The position numbers and the translations under genes are program-made. Shown here piece after piece: positions 1 through 9,920 of a stretch of 64,000 nucleotides of DNA. Source of the DNA: Ensifer sp. WSM1721 (GTDB taxonomy: Bacteria; Pseudomonadota; Alphaproteobacteria; Rhizobiales; Rhizobiaceae); NCBI RefSeq assembly GCF_000513895.2, contig NZ_CP165784.1, positions 372,001-436,000 of the forward strand. The letters are read 5' to 3'. The notes beneath the pieces are model-generated. The model did not search any database. It saw nothing but the letters and a program-made list of their open reading frames with translations, and was not told where the DNA came from. How positions within the stretch are numbered: position 1 is the stretch's first letter; every line of letters begins with the position of its first letter.

Positions 1-131
1 AGCAGTGAGATAGCCATCGAGACCGCTCATTGACCAGATTGGCGATGCCGGACGACGTGCCCTGATAAACGCCTCGAACGCCACATCATCAAGCTTCGGT
101 CGTGCGGTCGTCGTCCCCTGGCTGTTGTGCG

Positions 132-675
132 TCATGCCGCCCGTCGCTCCTGCTCTGTCAGCGCCTCGCGCTCAGCCTTCCAGTTCCACGGCAAAAGACT
201 CTCCATCTCGCTGGCTTTCACTTTGCCGGAGATGATGCGTTCCAGCACATCGGCTGACCAGGCCTCGGGGTCCGCACCATTCAGTTTACAGGTGTTGACG
301 AGCGATATGAGGACCGCGAAGGTCTTGCCACGCGCTCGTTGCCCATTAACAACGAATTCTTCCTCGTCAGGGCCACCGATTTCATCGAACGCTCGACCAC
401 ATTGGAGTCCACTTCGATCCGGCCATCCTCCAGGAAGGCTGCCAGTCCGCTCCAGTGGTTGAGCGTGTAGGTGACGGCCTTGCCAAGCGCCGATTTTGCC
501 GACACCTCGTCGCTCAGTTCGGTGAGCTGGGCCTTCAGTTCGCTCATGATGGGCGCTGCCTCGCGACGCCGCACCCTCAGCCGGGTATCGTCATTCTCGC
601 CTCGGATGTTCGCTTCAATACGATAGATCTCGGCGATCCTGGCCAGGATCGACAGCGCCTCCGAGGAGCCGGTGA
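132..675 (-). pseudogene. IS66-family TnpC transposase, C-terminal remnant
   Basis: Two reading frames on the minus strand together give the C-terminal part of an IS66 TnpC. Upstream comes a segment with RIAEIYRIEANIRGEND, then DGRIEVDSNVVERSM, and after a frame change VNTCKLNGADPEAW and LLPWNWK, ending at a stop at 132-134. The N-terminal two thirds are missing and the frame is broken near position 330, so it is not functional. The remnant ends where a truncated adenosine kinase begins, so this IS probably removed the 5' end of that gene. The family assignment is firm because these are the conserved C-terminal blocks of IS66 transposases. Confidence 0.85.
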
Positions 676-690
676 GCTTGACGACATCGA

Positions 691-1595
691 CGAACTTGCA
701 TCGGCAATGCCATGGTGGACATCATCGCCCAGTGCGACGAAGCATTCCTCGAAACCAACGGCTCATCAAGGGCGCGATGGAACTGATTGACGCCAGGCGC
801 GCCGACTTGCTCTACAGCCGCATGGGCCCGGCAATCGAAGCCTCGGGCGGCATCGCAGGCAATACGGCGGCCGGCGTGGCGAGCTTCGGTGGACGTGCCT
901 CTTTCATCGGCAAGGTATCCAGCGATGTCCTGGACGAAATCTACACGCATGACATGCGTGCGCAGGGCGTCGCCTTCGACACAAAGCCACTCAAGGGTGA
1001 GCCGCAGACGGCCCGATCGATCATCTTCGTCAGGCCTGACGGCGAGCGCTCAATGAACACCTATCTTGGTGCCTGCGTCGAGCTCGGGCTGGAGGATTTC
1101 GAGGCCGATAAGGTCTCCGACGCGCCAAGGTCACATTTTTCGAGGGCTATCTGTTGGATACAACGCGCGGGAACGAGGCTATCCGGCAAACTGCCATTCT
1201 GGCGCACTCCCCGGGCGGGAGGTATCGATAACGCTTTCGGATACCTTCTGCGTCGACCGGTATCGCGACGAGTTCCTCCAACTGCTGCGATCCGGCACCG
1301 TAGAGCTCGTCTTTGCGAACAGCCACGAAATCAAATCACTCTACCAGACCGCCTCCTTGGAGGAAGCGCTCGACGTTATCCGGAAGGATTGCAAAATTGG
1401 CGTTGTCACGCGCTCCGAAAGCGATCAGTGATCGTGTGCGGCGACGAAGCCGAGATAATCGAGCCGGCGGAGACCAAGGAACTGATCGACACGACGGGTG
1501 CCGACGACTTCTATGCCGCCGGCTTCTCTTCGGTTATACGAGAGGACGCAGCCTCAGGGATTGCGGCGAAATGGGATCGTTGGCGGCAGGTCTAG
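691..1595 (+). pseudogene. PfkB-family adenosine kinase, frameshifted remnant
   Basis: Pieces in three forward frames line up in order with a rhizobial adenosine/ribokinase-family kinase (purine salvage, adenosine to AMP). They are NAMVDIIAQCDEAFLETNG near 700, GPAIEASGGIAGNTAAG near 825, GERSMNTYLGACVELG near 1040, LSDTFCVDRYRDEF near 1230, and the C-terminal nucleotide-binding block near 1490, where the family's DTTGAGD reads DTTGADD. At least three frame changes (about 770, 1130 and 1430) interrupt it, and the last conserved block ends near 1595. The start is lost next to IS66 debris. It is a dead copy of a normally chromosomal gene. Confidence 0.8.
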
Positions 1596-1762
1596 TTAAG
1601 TTATTCAACAGATCGGTCCGCGCCCGCGGCAAAACCTCCGCCGCGAGGCTGAGCAGGCGGGGCTTCTGTAGCGACAGACTCGTGAGTTGGGAAGTTAGCT
1701 TGACGAGTTTGATGCGGGCTCGCTCGGTGCAGAACATGCAGTTATTGCGAGCCCCACTAGAA

Positions 1763-2154
1763 TAGTTTCCGTCCGTAAACGACAATCAATTGTTTTTGTT
1801 TGTTGAATCTCAGTTTTGCGCGGGCAAGGCCCGGCGGTTTCAGGTATCCTGGACCCTGCCACTGATTCCAAGTCCTGCCACCGCCGGAGCCGACAATTCG
1901 CCAAGAACGCACCGTCCAAGACGGGGTATTCGGCTTTAGCTGAATCTCCGGACACATGGTGCTATGTGGTGAAGGTGCTGCCGGCCTCCCGCCGGCGCAG
2001 TGCCGTGCGCGCGATTACCCCAACAACCACCGTTCTGACGAAAACCGGCGTCACTGATCCCGTCGCCCACCCTCAAAACCGCTCAAAGCCGACTCAGACC
2101 CAAGGCAAGTGCTTGTAAACGCTACAAAAGATGCGCGTTTATGGACGGAAACTA
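1763..2154. repeat. MITE-like element with about 19-bp terminal inverted repeats
   Basis: The left end at 1763-1781 reads TAGTTTCCGTCCGTAAACG. The right end at 2136-2154 is its reverse complement with one mismatch. The 390 bp between the ends has no convincing gene. The arrangement fits a short non-autonomous transposable element or a collapsed IS. No target duplication is obvious. It could also be the residue of a larger IS with an internal deletion. Confidence 0.55.
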
Positions 2155-2383
2155 GTCTCTCATGTTCGCTGTCAAGGCTGAAGGCGAGCGTGGAGCTCAG
2201 AGACGACGGTTGATCAGACTCTCATCCGCGGGTTGGGTACCGCCTTCCGTGTCTTCGTCTCGGGGCTGTCCTCGGTCTAGAGGGCGGGCGTCGAGCGGAT
2301 TGGCTCGGCCACATAACTAGCGACGGGAGTTCCCCACCGTGGCCCACCCCCGGCCCTATGCAGTGGGCTGGGTCGAAACTCGT
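2155..2383. other. Non-coding stretch between the inverted-repeat element and IS-associated ORF
   Basis: No gene, promoter or repeat could be recognised here. It lies downstream of the IS-associated gene on the minus strand and is probably part of the surrounding IS debris. Confidence 0.4.
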
Positions 2384-2839
2384 CTATGACGGTGCGACCT
2401 CCTGCCCGATAGCCCACAGGAAGGCGGCCATCTCGCGCGCGATCGCGGCCACGACCACCGGTGGCTTCTTGCCAGCGGCAAGCATTGGCTCCGCAAGGCC
2501 GATGACGGGAAAGGTGCGCTCGATCTTGATGCTGTGCGTCCAGCCGTCGCCGAAGTCGTAAAGGTACTTGAACGATTTCGCGCCGATATCTTCGATTGCC
2601 GCCAGCAGCGAGATCTTGCGCGCATCGAGCGGCCCATCTCCCCAGTCCTGATCAGCCAGACCAAAGCCGACGTCACGGATGCGGAATTCGTAGAGTTGGC
2701 TGTTGCTCCAGCCCATCGCCGCCTGCAGCACCTCGTGGAGGCGATGGAGCTTGATGCGGAACGGCACCACAATGCGCCGCATCACCGTTGGTTCGACGTG
2801 GTCGAGGGTGACCTTCAGGCGGACCAGAGAAGCCGGCAT
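2384..2839 (-). CDS. pRiA4b ORF-3-like (IS1096 TnpR-like) family protein
   Basis: This 151-residue protein matches the plasmid pRiA4b ORF-3 family, a small group found in plasmids and beside IS66-type transposases. Recognisable features are the N-terminal LKVTLDHVEPTVMRRIVVP, the central HEVLQAAMGWSNSQLYEF and the aromatic YDFGDGWTHSI block. It has no established biochemical role. Its start at 2839 lies 3 bp beyond the stop of the upstream IS66 fragment (2842), suggesting that it travelled with that element. The C-terminus (WAIGQEVAPS) looks as if it could have been altered, because family members often run longer. Confidence 0.7.
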   Translation of the reverse strand: MPASLVRLKVTLDHVEPTVMRRIVVPFRIKLHRLHEVLQAAMGWSNSQLYEFRIRDVGFGLADQDWGDGPLDARKISLLAAIEDIGAKSFKYLYDFGDGWTHSIKIERTFPVIGLAEPMLAAGKKPPVVVAAIAREMAAFLWAIGQEVAPS

Positions 2840-2841
2840 CC

Positions 2842-3110
2842 TCAGGCCGCCAGCATGTGCGCCGCCGGCGACGCGCTCTTCCAGTTCCAGGGCAAGAGCT
2901 CATCGAGCCGATGCGCGGGATGACCGGCAATGCGGTGAAGCACGTCGGCGAGCCAGGCTTGCGGATCGACGTCGTTCATCTTGGCCGAGACAATCAAGCT
3001 GTACATGGCGGCGGCGCGCTGGCCGCCGCGGTCCGATCCGGCGAACAACCAGATGATATGACCGTCCTTGGCGAGCGCAGCGGTCGCCCGCAAGATGTTT
3101 TTGCCGCCTT
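2842..3110 (-). pseudogene. IS66-family TnpC, C-terminal remnant
   Basis: The minus strand encodes the last quarter of an IS66 transposase: WLFAGSDRGGQRAAAMYSL, then VDPQAWLADVLHRI and LDELLPWNWK, followed by a stop at 2842. The remainder is missing. Upstream sequence from about 3110 belongs to an IS110 element on the other strand, which presumably truncated it. It has no catalytic DDE core and is inactive. Confidence 0.8.
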
Positions 3111-3142
3111 TCTTTGAGCGGTGGAAACGAGAAGGAGCGATC

Positions 3143-4111
3143 ATGGAAAGGATGGCAGCATATGTTGGCCTTGACGTCCACAAGGACACCATCGCGGTTG
3201 CGGTGGCGGAGGCTGAACGAAATGGTGAAATTCGCTCGTGGGGCACGATCACGAACACTCCCGGTTCCGTTGACAAGATGCTCCAAAAACTGCGCTCCAG
3301 ATACTCCGATCTGGAGTTTGCCCACGAAGCCGGGCCGACCGGGTATGGGCTTTACAGAAGGCTGATAGCAAAAGGAGCGAAATGCACCGTTGTCGCTCCG
3401 TCCATGACACCTAAAAAGCCAGGTGACCGCATCAAAAACGACACGCGCGACGCGGCGATGCTCGCTCGATTATTGCGCGCGGGTGAACTCACCGCGGTCT
3501 GGGTGCCCGACGAAGTGCATGAGGCGATGCGCGATCTGGCCAGGGCACGGCAAACATCTTCATACGATGTTCGAAAGGCTCGGCAACGCATTCAAAGTTT
3601 CCTTCTTCGCCACGGACGAAGGTTTGGGGCAAAGAGTTGGACTTATCGCCACCGAGTCTGGCTATCGGATCAAAGCTTCGATCATGCAGCGCAACAGATC
3701 GCTTTCCAGAGTTACCTTAACGCTCATGAGCAAGCAGAAAGCCGGCGAAAGGAGCTTGATGAACAGATCGCCGAGCTCATCCCACATTGGTCGCTGGCGC
3801 CGATAGTCGAGGCCCTGCAAGCCCTGAAAGGCGTAGGATTGATTGTCGCCGTAGCATTGGTTGCCGAGATCGGCGACTTTATGCGTTTCACGAATCCGCG
3901 GCAGCTTATGGCTTACCTGGGCTTAGTTCCCGGAGAGCGCTCAAGCGGCAAGTCAATCCGCCCAGGTGGAATTACCAAGAGCGGGAACATCACGCTGCGT
4001 TCGCTTCTGTTCGAAGCTGCATGGTGTTACCGCAATAGGCCTAAAATTGGCCAGTGGTGCTGGACCCGCATGCCCGAAACACAGCAGATCATCAAAGACA
4101 TAGCCTCCTAA
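3143..4111 (+). mobile_element. IS110-family transposase, C-terminally truncated
   Basis: A DEDD-type IS110/IS116/IS902 transposase of about 322 residues. The N-terminal RuvC-like domain begins YVGLDVHKDTIAVAVAE, and the family block DTRDAAMLARLLRAGEL is clear. The C-terminal transposase_20 domain contains LKGVGLIVAVALVAEIGDF and YLGLVPGERSSG. The start at 3143 is chosen because GLDVHK sits close to the N-terminus in this family and a GAAGGAG site precedes it. The protein stops soon after RPKIGQW, whereas full-length members usually continue for some tens of residues, so the copy is probably inactive. Confidence 0.8.
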
Positions 4112-4399
4112 ATCCGATAAGGCTTAGGAACGGAAAAACATTGCCCGGCATGGTCAGGGCATCGGGATGCGGTATGGAGAATCCTCAGGCAAGTCAAAGG
4201 GGCGACTATTGATCCCCGCAGCCAGAACGAGGCAGCCCACGACGCATGGTCACGACTGGGATAACCAAACCCCAGAATGAGAGTTTGAGCGACCGTCGAT
4301 AATGCTTTCCCGATGCCCTGTCCCTGCCGGGCTCCAACGTTTTAGGCTGCGCGAAAGCGGGTGACAATTTTGCGTGCGCTTCGTCATTGACGGACGGTC

Positions 4400-5846
4400 A
4401 TGAGAGGATTTCCTGCCCAGCGCTATGCCGCGCAGGGCGCGTTCGGCGGCATTGTTCGAGAGACAACACGCCCGTCGTCGAGGAAGAGGGTGAAGGCAGG
4501 CCAGCGTTTCAGCAGGTAATCGAAGGCCTTGGCGAGATCATCGTTGCGAGACAGCCTGGCACGCTGAGCCTTCATCCACGCTTCCAGGTCGAGAACCAGA
4601 GGCAGGCTTCGATCCTGACGAGCGGCCTTGCGGACCTCCGCGCGCTGACCGTTGATCTCGCGCTCGATGTCGAACAGGGCATCGATCCGCTGCACCATAT
4701 CCAGCGCGATCGGCGATAGGACGGCCGGCTTCTTGCCCTGCGCTCTTCGGCGCGCATTCGCCTCGACGTCGGCCATCGCAAAAAAGGGCCGTCTCGCATG
4801 GACCCAGCAGCTGCTTCCGTTATCGGGCCTGGCCGTCGATCCGGAAGATAGAGCTTGGTATAGCCGGTATAGGCGTCCGCCTGCAGAATGCCGCTATAGC
4901 CGGCGAGATGCGCCTGCGGGTGCTCGCCCGCGCGGTCACGGGAATAGTAGAACGTCGCCGACGGTGCGGCTGTGCCGCCGAACGGCCGATCGTCGCGGAC
5001 ATAGACCCAACTTCGGGCGGTATCGGTCTTTCCTGCCGCCAGGACCGGAACCGTCGTGTCGTCGCCGTGCAACCGCTCTGCCGCAAACGTATGGGCTGCG
5101 ATCCGTTTGAGGATCGGATCGAGCACGGCACAGCAAGCGCCAATGCTGTCGGCCACCGTCGACAGGCTGAGCGGAACGCCTTCGCGTTCGAAGCGCTCGA
5201 CCTGCCGGTTGAGCGGCAGATGCCGGCCGAACTTGTCGAACAGGATCATCGCCAGAAGATTGGGGCCGGCCCATCCGCGCGGGATGGCATGGAAGGGAGC
5301 CGGCGCCTGGCTGATCTTTTCGCAATCGCGGCAGGTGAACTTCTCGCGCACCGTCTGGATCACTTTCCATTGGCGCGGAACGACCTCGAGGGTCTCGGTG
5401 ATGTCCTCACCCAGCTTGCGCAGCCGATCGCCGCCACAGCACTGGCAACTCACCGGACCGGGCACGACGACGCGTTCGCGCGGAAGATGCTCGGGGAAAG
5501 GCTTCTTCACCGGCCGGCTGCGGGTAAAGCCGGCGACATTGACGGTGGCCGTCACCGCCATTTCGGCCGCGAGCTCGTCCTCGGTCGCCGCCATCTCCAA
5601 CTCTGCCAGTTGGAACTCCATCTGATCGATCAGCCGGGCACGACGCTCTGCCTTCGGGCCATAAAGCTGCCGCTCGAGCTTTTCGATGCGCAACTTTTGT
5701 CGGGCAATAACGGCAACATCCTCCGACGCCTTGGCCTTGGCAACGGCAAGTTCAGCCTCGATCTGGGCGCCCTTGGCGCGTGCCGCGATGAGCTCTGCCC
5801 GCAGGGCAGCAACATCGTCGGGAAGCAAATCAGGGCTGTTTTCCAT
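4400..5846 (-). pseudogene. IS66-family TnpC transposase, frameshifted
   Basis: The minus strand begins at 5846 with MENSPDLLPDDVAALRAEL, a leucine-zipper-like N-terminus, then the zinc-finger pair CQCCGGDR and CRDCEKI, and the catalytic-core block LHGDDTTVPVL. The frame is lost near 4800. It resumes in another frame with ANARRRAQGKKPAVLSPIAL and loses frame again near 4440, where conserved NNAAERALRG is readable only after another shift. The last part of the protein is missing beyond about 4400. It belongs to the same IS66 copy as tnpA and tnpB at 5926-9212. Confidence 0.85.
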
Positions 5847-5925
5847 GCCCGAAGTGAATCACAGAAGCCCTGATTTGCCTAGTATTTCAAAGGACTTGTC
5901 CCGGAATATTCGGCTCCCGGACGGC

Positions 5926-6123
5926 TCACCCGGCGCTGGTCGGCCGCCAGGTCTGCTGCGGATTTCGCCAATCAATCCCCTCCAGCAAATAGGACATCTG
6001 ACCGGCGGTCAGCGCGATCGCCCCACTCTCCGTCGCCGGGCAGATGAAGCGGCCGCGCTCGAGCCGTTTCGCATACAAAGATAGGCCGATCCCGTCATGC
6101 CAAAGGGCTTTTATCAGTCGGCC
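5926..6123 (-). pseudogene. IS66 TnpB, C-terminal half (split by insertion)
   Basis: The minus strand encodes the end of an IS66 Orf2 (TnpB): LIKALWHDGIGLSLYAKRLE, then EGIDWRNPQQTWRP and a stop at 5926. The matching N-terminal half is 2.6 kb away at 8726-8879. Joining the halves at the shared GGCC restores the expected reading R-S-G-R-L-I-K, so the gene was cleanly interrupted. Confidence 0.85.
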
Positions 6124-6152
6124 ACAGTGCGCTTCATAATGCATCCCTCATG

Positions 6153-8243
6153 TTAGATTCCGGGCAATCGAACGACCTTATCGTATTGATAATCCTCGTA
6201 AAACTTTGGGCGGCGATCAACTACACCCTGCACCCCTATCTGGACGGCCTCTGAGGTTAGCGCTTCGACCGGGACCATCCACTGTGAGCCCGGCAAGATT
6301 TGAGTTGCGGGCAAAATTCCTTTCTTCGCGAGGCTCTTCGCCGATCCGACACAGATGCCGAGTGTCTCGGCCGCCTTCGACAGACTAATCATCGGTACGT
6401 CCACTTTGGCGGCGTCATATTCGGGAATTCCCAGGCGCTCGCGCATTTCGCGAACACGCACGGTCGTCCAGCTCTCGCCATCACCTGTCTTGCAAAGCAT
6501 CCGATTGAGGGACACCGCGAGTTCCCGATCTGGCCAATGTCCGCCCAGCTTTCGTAACGCCTCGACGGCCGATGGTGCGAGCTCGGCAGGATATCTTCCG
6601 GTCTTGACGCGCGCCACGCGCACCTCTGTGTGCCGACCGCCGGTCCAATGGATCAGGAGCACCGCCTCGTTGGTCGCATCATCGAGATCGCAAATAATCT
6701 CCTGAACCAGGATGTGGATGAGCCGCTGCTTTGTTCGCGTATCAGTGGAGGGCGCATTCCATACGGTCGGCAAATCCTGGGCAAGCTGCAGGAGCCGGCC
6801 ACGATCGATGACTGGTCGCGCTGCTGACAGCGCGGACAGTTCCTTGATCTTGCGCTCAAGCACGCCTACACGCTCCAGGGCATCATTCCATCGGGCCTCC
6901 AGTTCGCGTGCAACATGCCGCTTGGCCGGATCAACAAGCTCATACCTGCGGCTCGCCAGCAACGCCTCGTAGCGTGCGCCCTCCAGGTCCCGCTCAGTTG
7001 CTGCGATGATGTCCCTTTGGGACCGCTCGACCTGATCCGAGGCGAAGATCGCGGCCTCGACGGCGCGGTCCGACACCGCCTCCAAAATCTGCATGGCCAC
7101 GGCGCGATCCACCCTCACGCCGCCAATGCCGATACAAAGGCCGACGCCTACATGAGCATCGTCACCGCGACACTGGTAGCGGTGCGCGTTGCCTTTTGCG
7201 CTGCCGTAGAAGACGCGCATCATTCGGCCACAGCGACCGCATCGCATCAGTCCCGTCAGCAAGGCACGGCCGCCGCGTGCTGATTTGCGATCGCAATTCT
7301 TCTTCATGTGTGCGTTCTCGGCCAGAAGTTGGTGGTTCTCCTCATACTCCCGCCAGGTGATGTAACCTCGATGATTGTCACGCAGCAGCACGCTCCATTC
7401 ATCCCTGGGCTTGCGCAGCCCGTTAGCCTTGCGAGCCCGGCCATCGACGATCAGGGTTCGCTGTGCTCGTCGTCCGAAGGCATAGGCGCCCGCGTAGAGC
7501 GGATTGTGGAGGATCTGCATGACGCTATGATAGGCTGGCGCTTTCCAGACGAGTTTGCAGACGTCAACGTTGCGCAAGACGACGGGCATCTTGATATCCG
7601 CCGACCGCAGCCACAGAAAGACCTGTCGACCACTCCCCAACTCCCGGAATTTGGCAAAGACGAGCCTGATCGTCTCAGCCACATGTTCGTCCGGATCAAT
7701 CTCGATTTTGCCCGCCTCGCTCCAGCAGAAACCCGGAGGCAGCATGAAGCGGAACTCCCCGCGTCTCGCCTTTGAATCACGTGCGGCGATACCGCGCTGA
7801 CGCATCAAGCTAAGCTCATACTCCGACATCGTGCCCTTCAGCCCAAGCAGCAGACGATCATTGACGAGCCGCGGATCGTAGGCGCCATCCGGGTCGATCA
7901 CCAGTGTGCCGGCCAGCGCGCAGAGGTCGATTAGATGATGCCAGTCCCGCCCATTGCGCGCCAGGCGCGACGCTTCGATACAATAGACCGCCCCGACATT
8001 GCCGGAGCAGACCTGCGCCACAAGCCGTTCGAATCCAGGCCGTTCCATGCTGCCAGAGCCAGAACGGCCGAGGTCATCATCGATTACGGTCACCGATGCA
8101 AAGCCGGTTGTTGCGGCCGCTCCAGCCAAATCATACTGCCGGCGCTGGCTTTCGAGATTGCCTGTCACTTGCGCCATGGTTGACTGACGGACATAGACCA
8201 CAGCGGCGCGACCAAGATGGTCAGACGTGATCTTCGCGTTCAT
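6153..8243 (-). CDS. Large serine site-specific recombinase
   Basis: A 696-residue large serine recombinase. The N-terminal resolvase/invertase domain has the catalytic serine in YVRQSTMAQ (about residue 21) and the conserved EASRLARNGRDW block. A recombinase domain follows (about 160-270), then a zinc-ribbon with MRCGRCGRMM (about 330-345), a long coiled-coil-like stretch (about 400-470), and a C-terminal helix-turn-helix-like segment. It probably mobilises the 2.6-kb element in which it is the main gene. The frame is intact and the length is normal for the family, so it may still be active. It is the only intact recombinase of this type in the window. Confidence 0.9.
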   Translation of the reverse strand: MNAKITSDHLGRAAVVYVRQSTMAQVTGNLESQRRQYDLAGAAATTGFASVTVIDDDLGRSGSGSMERPGFERLVAQVCSGNVGAVYCIEASRLARNGRDWHHLIDLCALAGTLVIDPDGAYDPRLVNDRLLLGLKGTMSEYELSLMRQRGIAARDSKARRGEFRFMLPPGFCWSEAGKIEIDPDEHVAETIRLVFAKFRELGSGRQVFLWLRSADIKMPVVLRNVDVCKLVWKAPAYHSVMQILHNPLYAGAYAFGRRAQRTLIVDGRARKANGLRKPRDEWSVLLRDNHRGYITWREYEENHQLLAENAHMKKNCDRKSARGGRALLTGLMRCGRCGRMMRVFYGSAKGNAHRYQCRGDDAHVGVGLCIGIGGVRVDRAVAMQILEAVSDRAVEAAIFASDQVERSQRDIIAATERDLEGARYEALLASRRYELVDPAKRHVARELEARWNDALERVGVLERKIKELSALSAARPVIDRGRLLQLAQDLPTVWNAPSTDTRTKQRLIHILVQEIICDLDDATNEAVLLIHWTGGRHTEVRVARVKTGRYPAELAPSAVEALRKLGGHWPDRELAVSLNRMLCKTGDGESWTTVRVREMRERLGIPEYDAAKVDVPMISLSKAAETLGICVGSAKSLAKKGILPATQILPGSQWMVPVEALTSEAVQIGVQGVVDRRPKFYEDYQYDKVVRLPGI

Positions 8244-8409
8244 CTGCGCCTCCCGTCTTCGCCGTCCTGTTCACCTCCAAAGCTTCCAGCAGAAGATCCG
8301 CCAGTGCTTCCACCAACCCTTTGACGTTCTTGACCGGAACCTGAAGATTTTGGCGCTCCAGCTGTAAGACGAGCTGGTCGCGATTTTGATGTCGCCTGCT
8401 TCGCATCAC
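8221..8409 (-). CDS. Small ORF upstream of the serine recombinase
   Basis: A 62-residue ORF rich in charged residues. It reads RRHQNRDQLVLQLERQNLQ and then an amphipathic stretch, VKGLVEALADLLLEALEV. Its stop overlaps the start of the recombinase, which suggests translational coupling. It overlaps the tail of the next ORF in another frame, and only one of the two can be fully real over the overlap. No function is recognised. It may be a small accessory protein of the recombinase element. Confidence 0.4.
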   Translation of the reverse strand: MMRSRRHQNRDQLVLQLERQNLQVPVKNVKGLVEALADLLLEALEVNRTAKTGGADEREDHV

Positions 8410-8749
8410 CCTTCTCCTTCTTCCTCGAAGGATTGGATCTTGCGCCTCTTGCCCGAGTCGCGCCGAATGATGCTAAGGCGGCAGCCAGTTCATTAAGGCC
8501 ATCGATGCTGATCTCGGGTGATCCAAGCCTCATCCCGCCGCAATAGCTCTCGTCGAACATCCAGTTCGGCAACTCACGGGAAAGATCGGGCCGCTCATCC
8601 GTGTAGATCGACATCAGGCTCTTGCCGCGCCGATACGGCGAGACCTGCATCTTGCTCCCGAACAGCGGATGCCAAGGATATGCGATCGTCGCAAAACGAA
8701 AACCGTATGCAGAATGTCGGTAATTGGCCGCTACGACCGCGAAAGACAA
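8240..8749 (-). CDS. DUF5372-like hypothetical protein of the recombinase element
   Basis: The first half (YPWHPLFGSKMQVSPYR, then LPNWMFDESYCGG) resembles the small DUF5372-type proteins often found just upstream of serine recombinases. The second half is low-complexity (Ser, Gly, Arg) and overlaps the small ORF at 8221-8409, so the true end may be earlier or the frame may be shifted. The apparent ATG at 8749 lies in flanking IS66 DNA, outside the element. An in-element start such as the ATG near 8648 is possible. The function is unknown. Confidence 0.45.
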   Translation of the reverse strand: MSFAVVAANYRHSAYGFRFATIAYPWHPLFGSKMQVSPYRRGKSLMSIYTDERPDLSRELPNWMFDESYCGGMRLGSPEISIDGLNELAAALASFGATRARGARSNPSRKKEKGDAKQATSKSRPARLTAGAPKSSGSGQERQRVGGSTGGSSAGSFGGEQDGEDGRRR

Positions 8750-8879
8750 AGACGTCGCCCTTAAACGGATCGCGACCGAGGCCCTCCTGCACCAGCAGCG
8801 CCAGACCCTGCATGCCCTTGCGCATGTCGCAGTGACCGCTCGCCATCCACACCCGCACCCCGGAACTGATCGGGATCAT
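8726..8879 (-). pseudogene. IS66 TnpB, N-terminal half (split by insertion)
   Basis: The minus strand begins at 8879 with MIPISSGVRVWMASGHCDMR and continues through DPFKGDVFVFRGRSG, the standard N-terminus of IS66 Orf2. It stops being tnpB-like exactly at the GGCC junction at 8726-8729, where the serine-recombinase element begins. Confidence 0.85.
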
Positions 8880-9212
8880 TTGAGCGCTCGCATGATCGCT
8901 GCTGCCAGCTCGCATGGCGCTGCTGAGCCAATTCTCACCTTCACGCCGTTCGGGAAGTCCACTGCCATGGCCAGTTCGACCGCGTCACTGCTGGCAGAGT
9001 CAACGAGCTTGGCTGGCAGAAAGGCGGGCTCGGCCTCTTGGACCAAAGCTAACCGCCGCCATGTGTAGATCAGGCCAGTCGAAACCTCGAAGCGGCGGGC
9101 GACTTCGGAAACCACCGCGCCTGGCGCGAAAGCCTCCGCCAGTATCTGCGCGATCTTCTAACGACCATCGCCGACGCCGCTCTGGTCCGGTCAGCAAAAC
9201 TGCATGTCCCAT
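8876..9212 (-). pseudogene. IS66 TnpA (Orf1), frameshifted
   Basis: The minus strand carries an IS66 Orf1: GPERRRRWSLE near 9175, then after a frame change ILAEAFAPGAVVSEVARRFE with a helix-turn-helix ending TGLIYTWRR, and a stop at 8876. The stop overlaps the start of tnpB at 8879, the usual coupled arrangement. The frameshift near 9140 inactivates it. Confidence 0.75.
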
Positions 9213-9537
9213 GAATTGCTCAGTGCGCTCTTAAGTCCACTCTTAAGAGCGCAGACTCACGAGATAAGCGGAACTTCGCAAGGCGGTCCCCGCCGGAGGG
9301 ATACGTTGAATATTACGACTTCGAAGTCGGGTCGTAGTGTCTTGATATCTCGGTGAAAGAGACTGCCATCTGCTTTGTCGACGATACGGGCAAGATTTGC
9401 AGAGAGGTGAACGTTCCAGACACCCCGATGACCCGCCCTGTTCAACCGTCCGCGCTATTTCTAGGAATAGAGAGCACTGGGTCTGTGGAGCCGGATCGGC
9501 CATCATCTCGTATGGAAGCGCGCGGACTGGGCATTAG
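9213..9537. other. Stretch without recognisable gene
   Basis: I see no supported gene. The left edge carries the palindromic-looking CGCTCTTAAG and CTCTTAAGAGCG near 9227-9250, which may mark the outer end of the IS66 copy. Confidence 0.35.
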
Positions 9538-9740
9538 ATGCCAGCCCGACAGCAGGGGTCATAGACAGCCGGAGCGTGAAAACCACCGAAAGCGGCGGCA
9601 ATCGGGATATGATGCCGGAAAAAGAATCAAGGACGCAAGCGCCACACTATTGTCGAAACGCTCGGCCTGATGGTCTGCCTCATGGTCCAAAGCGCTGACA
9701 TTCAGGACAGGGACGGTGCTTCGGACCTCTTGAAATCCCT
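9538..9740 (+). pseudogene. IS5-family transposase fragment
   Basis: Forward frames give GVIDSRSVKTTESGGN, then, after a one-base shift, GYDAGKRIKD, and later SADIQDRDGAS. These are consecutive blocks of the DDE domain of IS5/IS1031-type transposases. Only about 70 residues remain and the frame is broken at least twice, so it is a dead remnant. Confidence 0.75.
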
Positions 9741-9920
9741 CCGTCATTGATGGCCTAGTAGCTGCACGTCTTTGCCGATGACCTCCTGCTGGTAAATGGA
9801 ACACTCATACGGATCAATGCTCTGCGCGTGCGGGAACACAAACTGCCTACTTCAGTTTGCTGAACAGCTCTCGAACGAACGTGCAGCGAGTCGCTGGCAC
9901 AATCAGCACTCTGTCGAGCG

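Larger units (their letters stand above)
6120..8729 (-). mobile_element. Serine-recombinase element inserted in IS66 tnpB
   Basis: About 2.6 kb lies between two halves of an IS66 tnpB. Both junctions carry GGCC (6120-6123 and 8726-8729), and removing one copy plus the interior restores the tnpB frame exactly. The interior contains a large serine recombinase and two small ORFs, all on the minus strand. A serine recombinase integrates with a short shared core, so the junctions are consistent with recombinase-mediated insertion. There are no long terminal inverted repeats at the boundaries. Confidence 0.75.
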
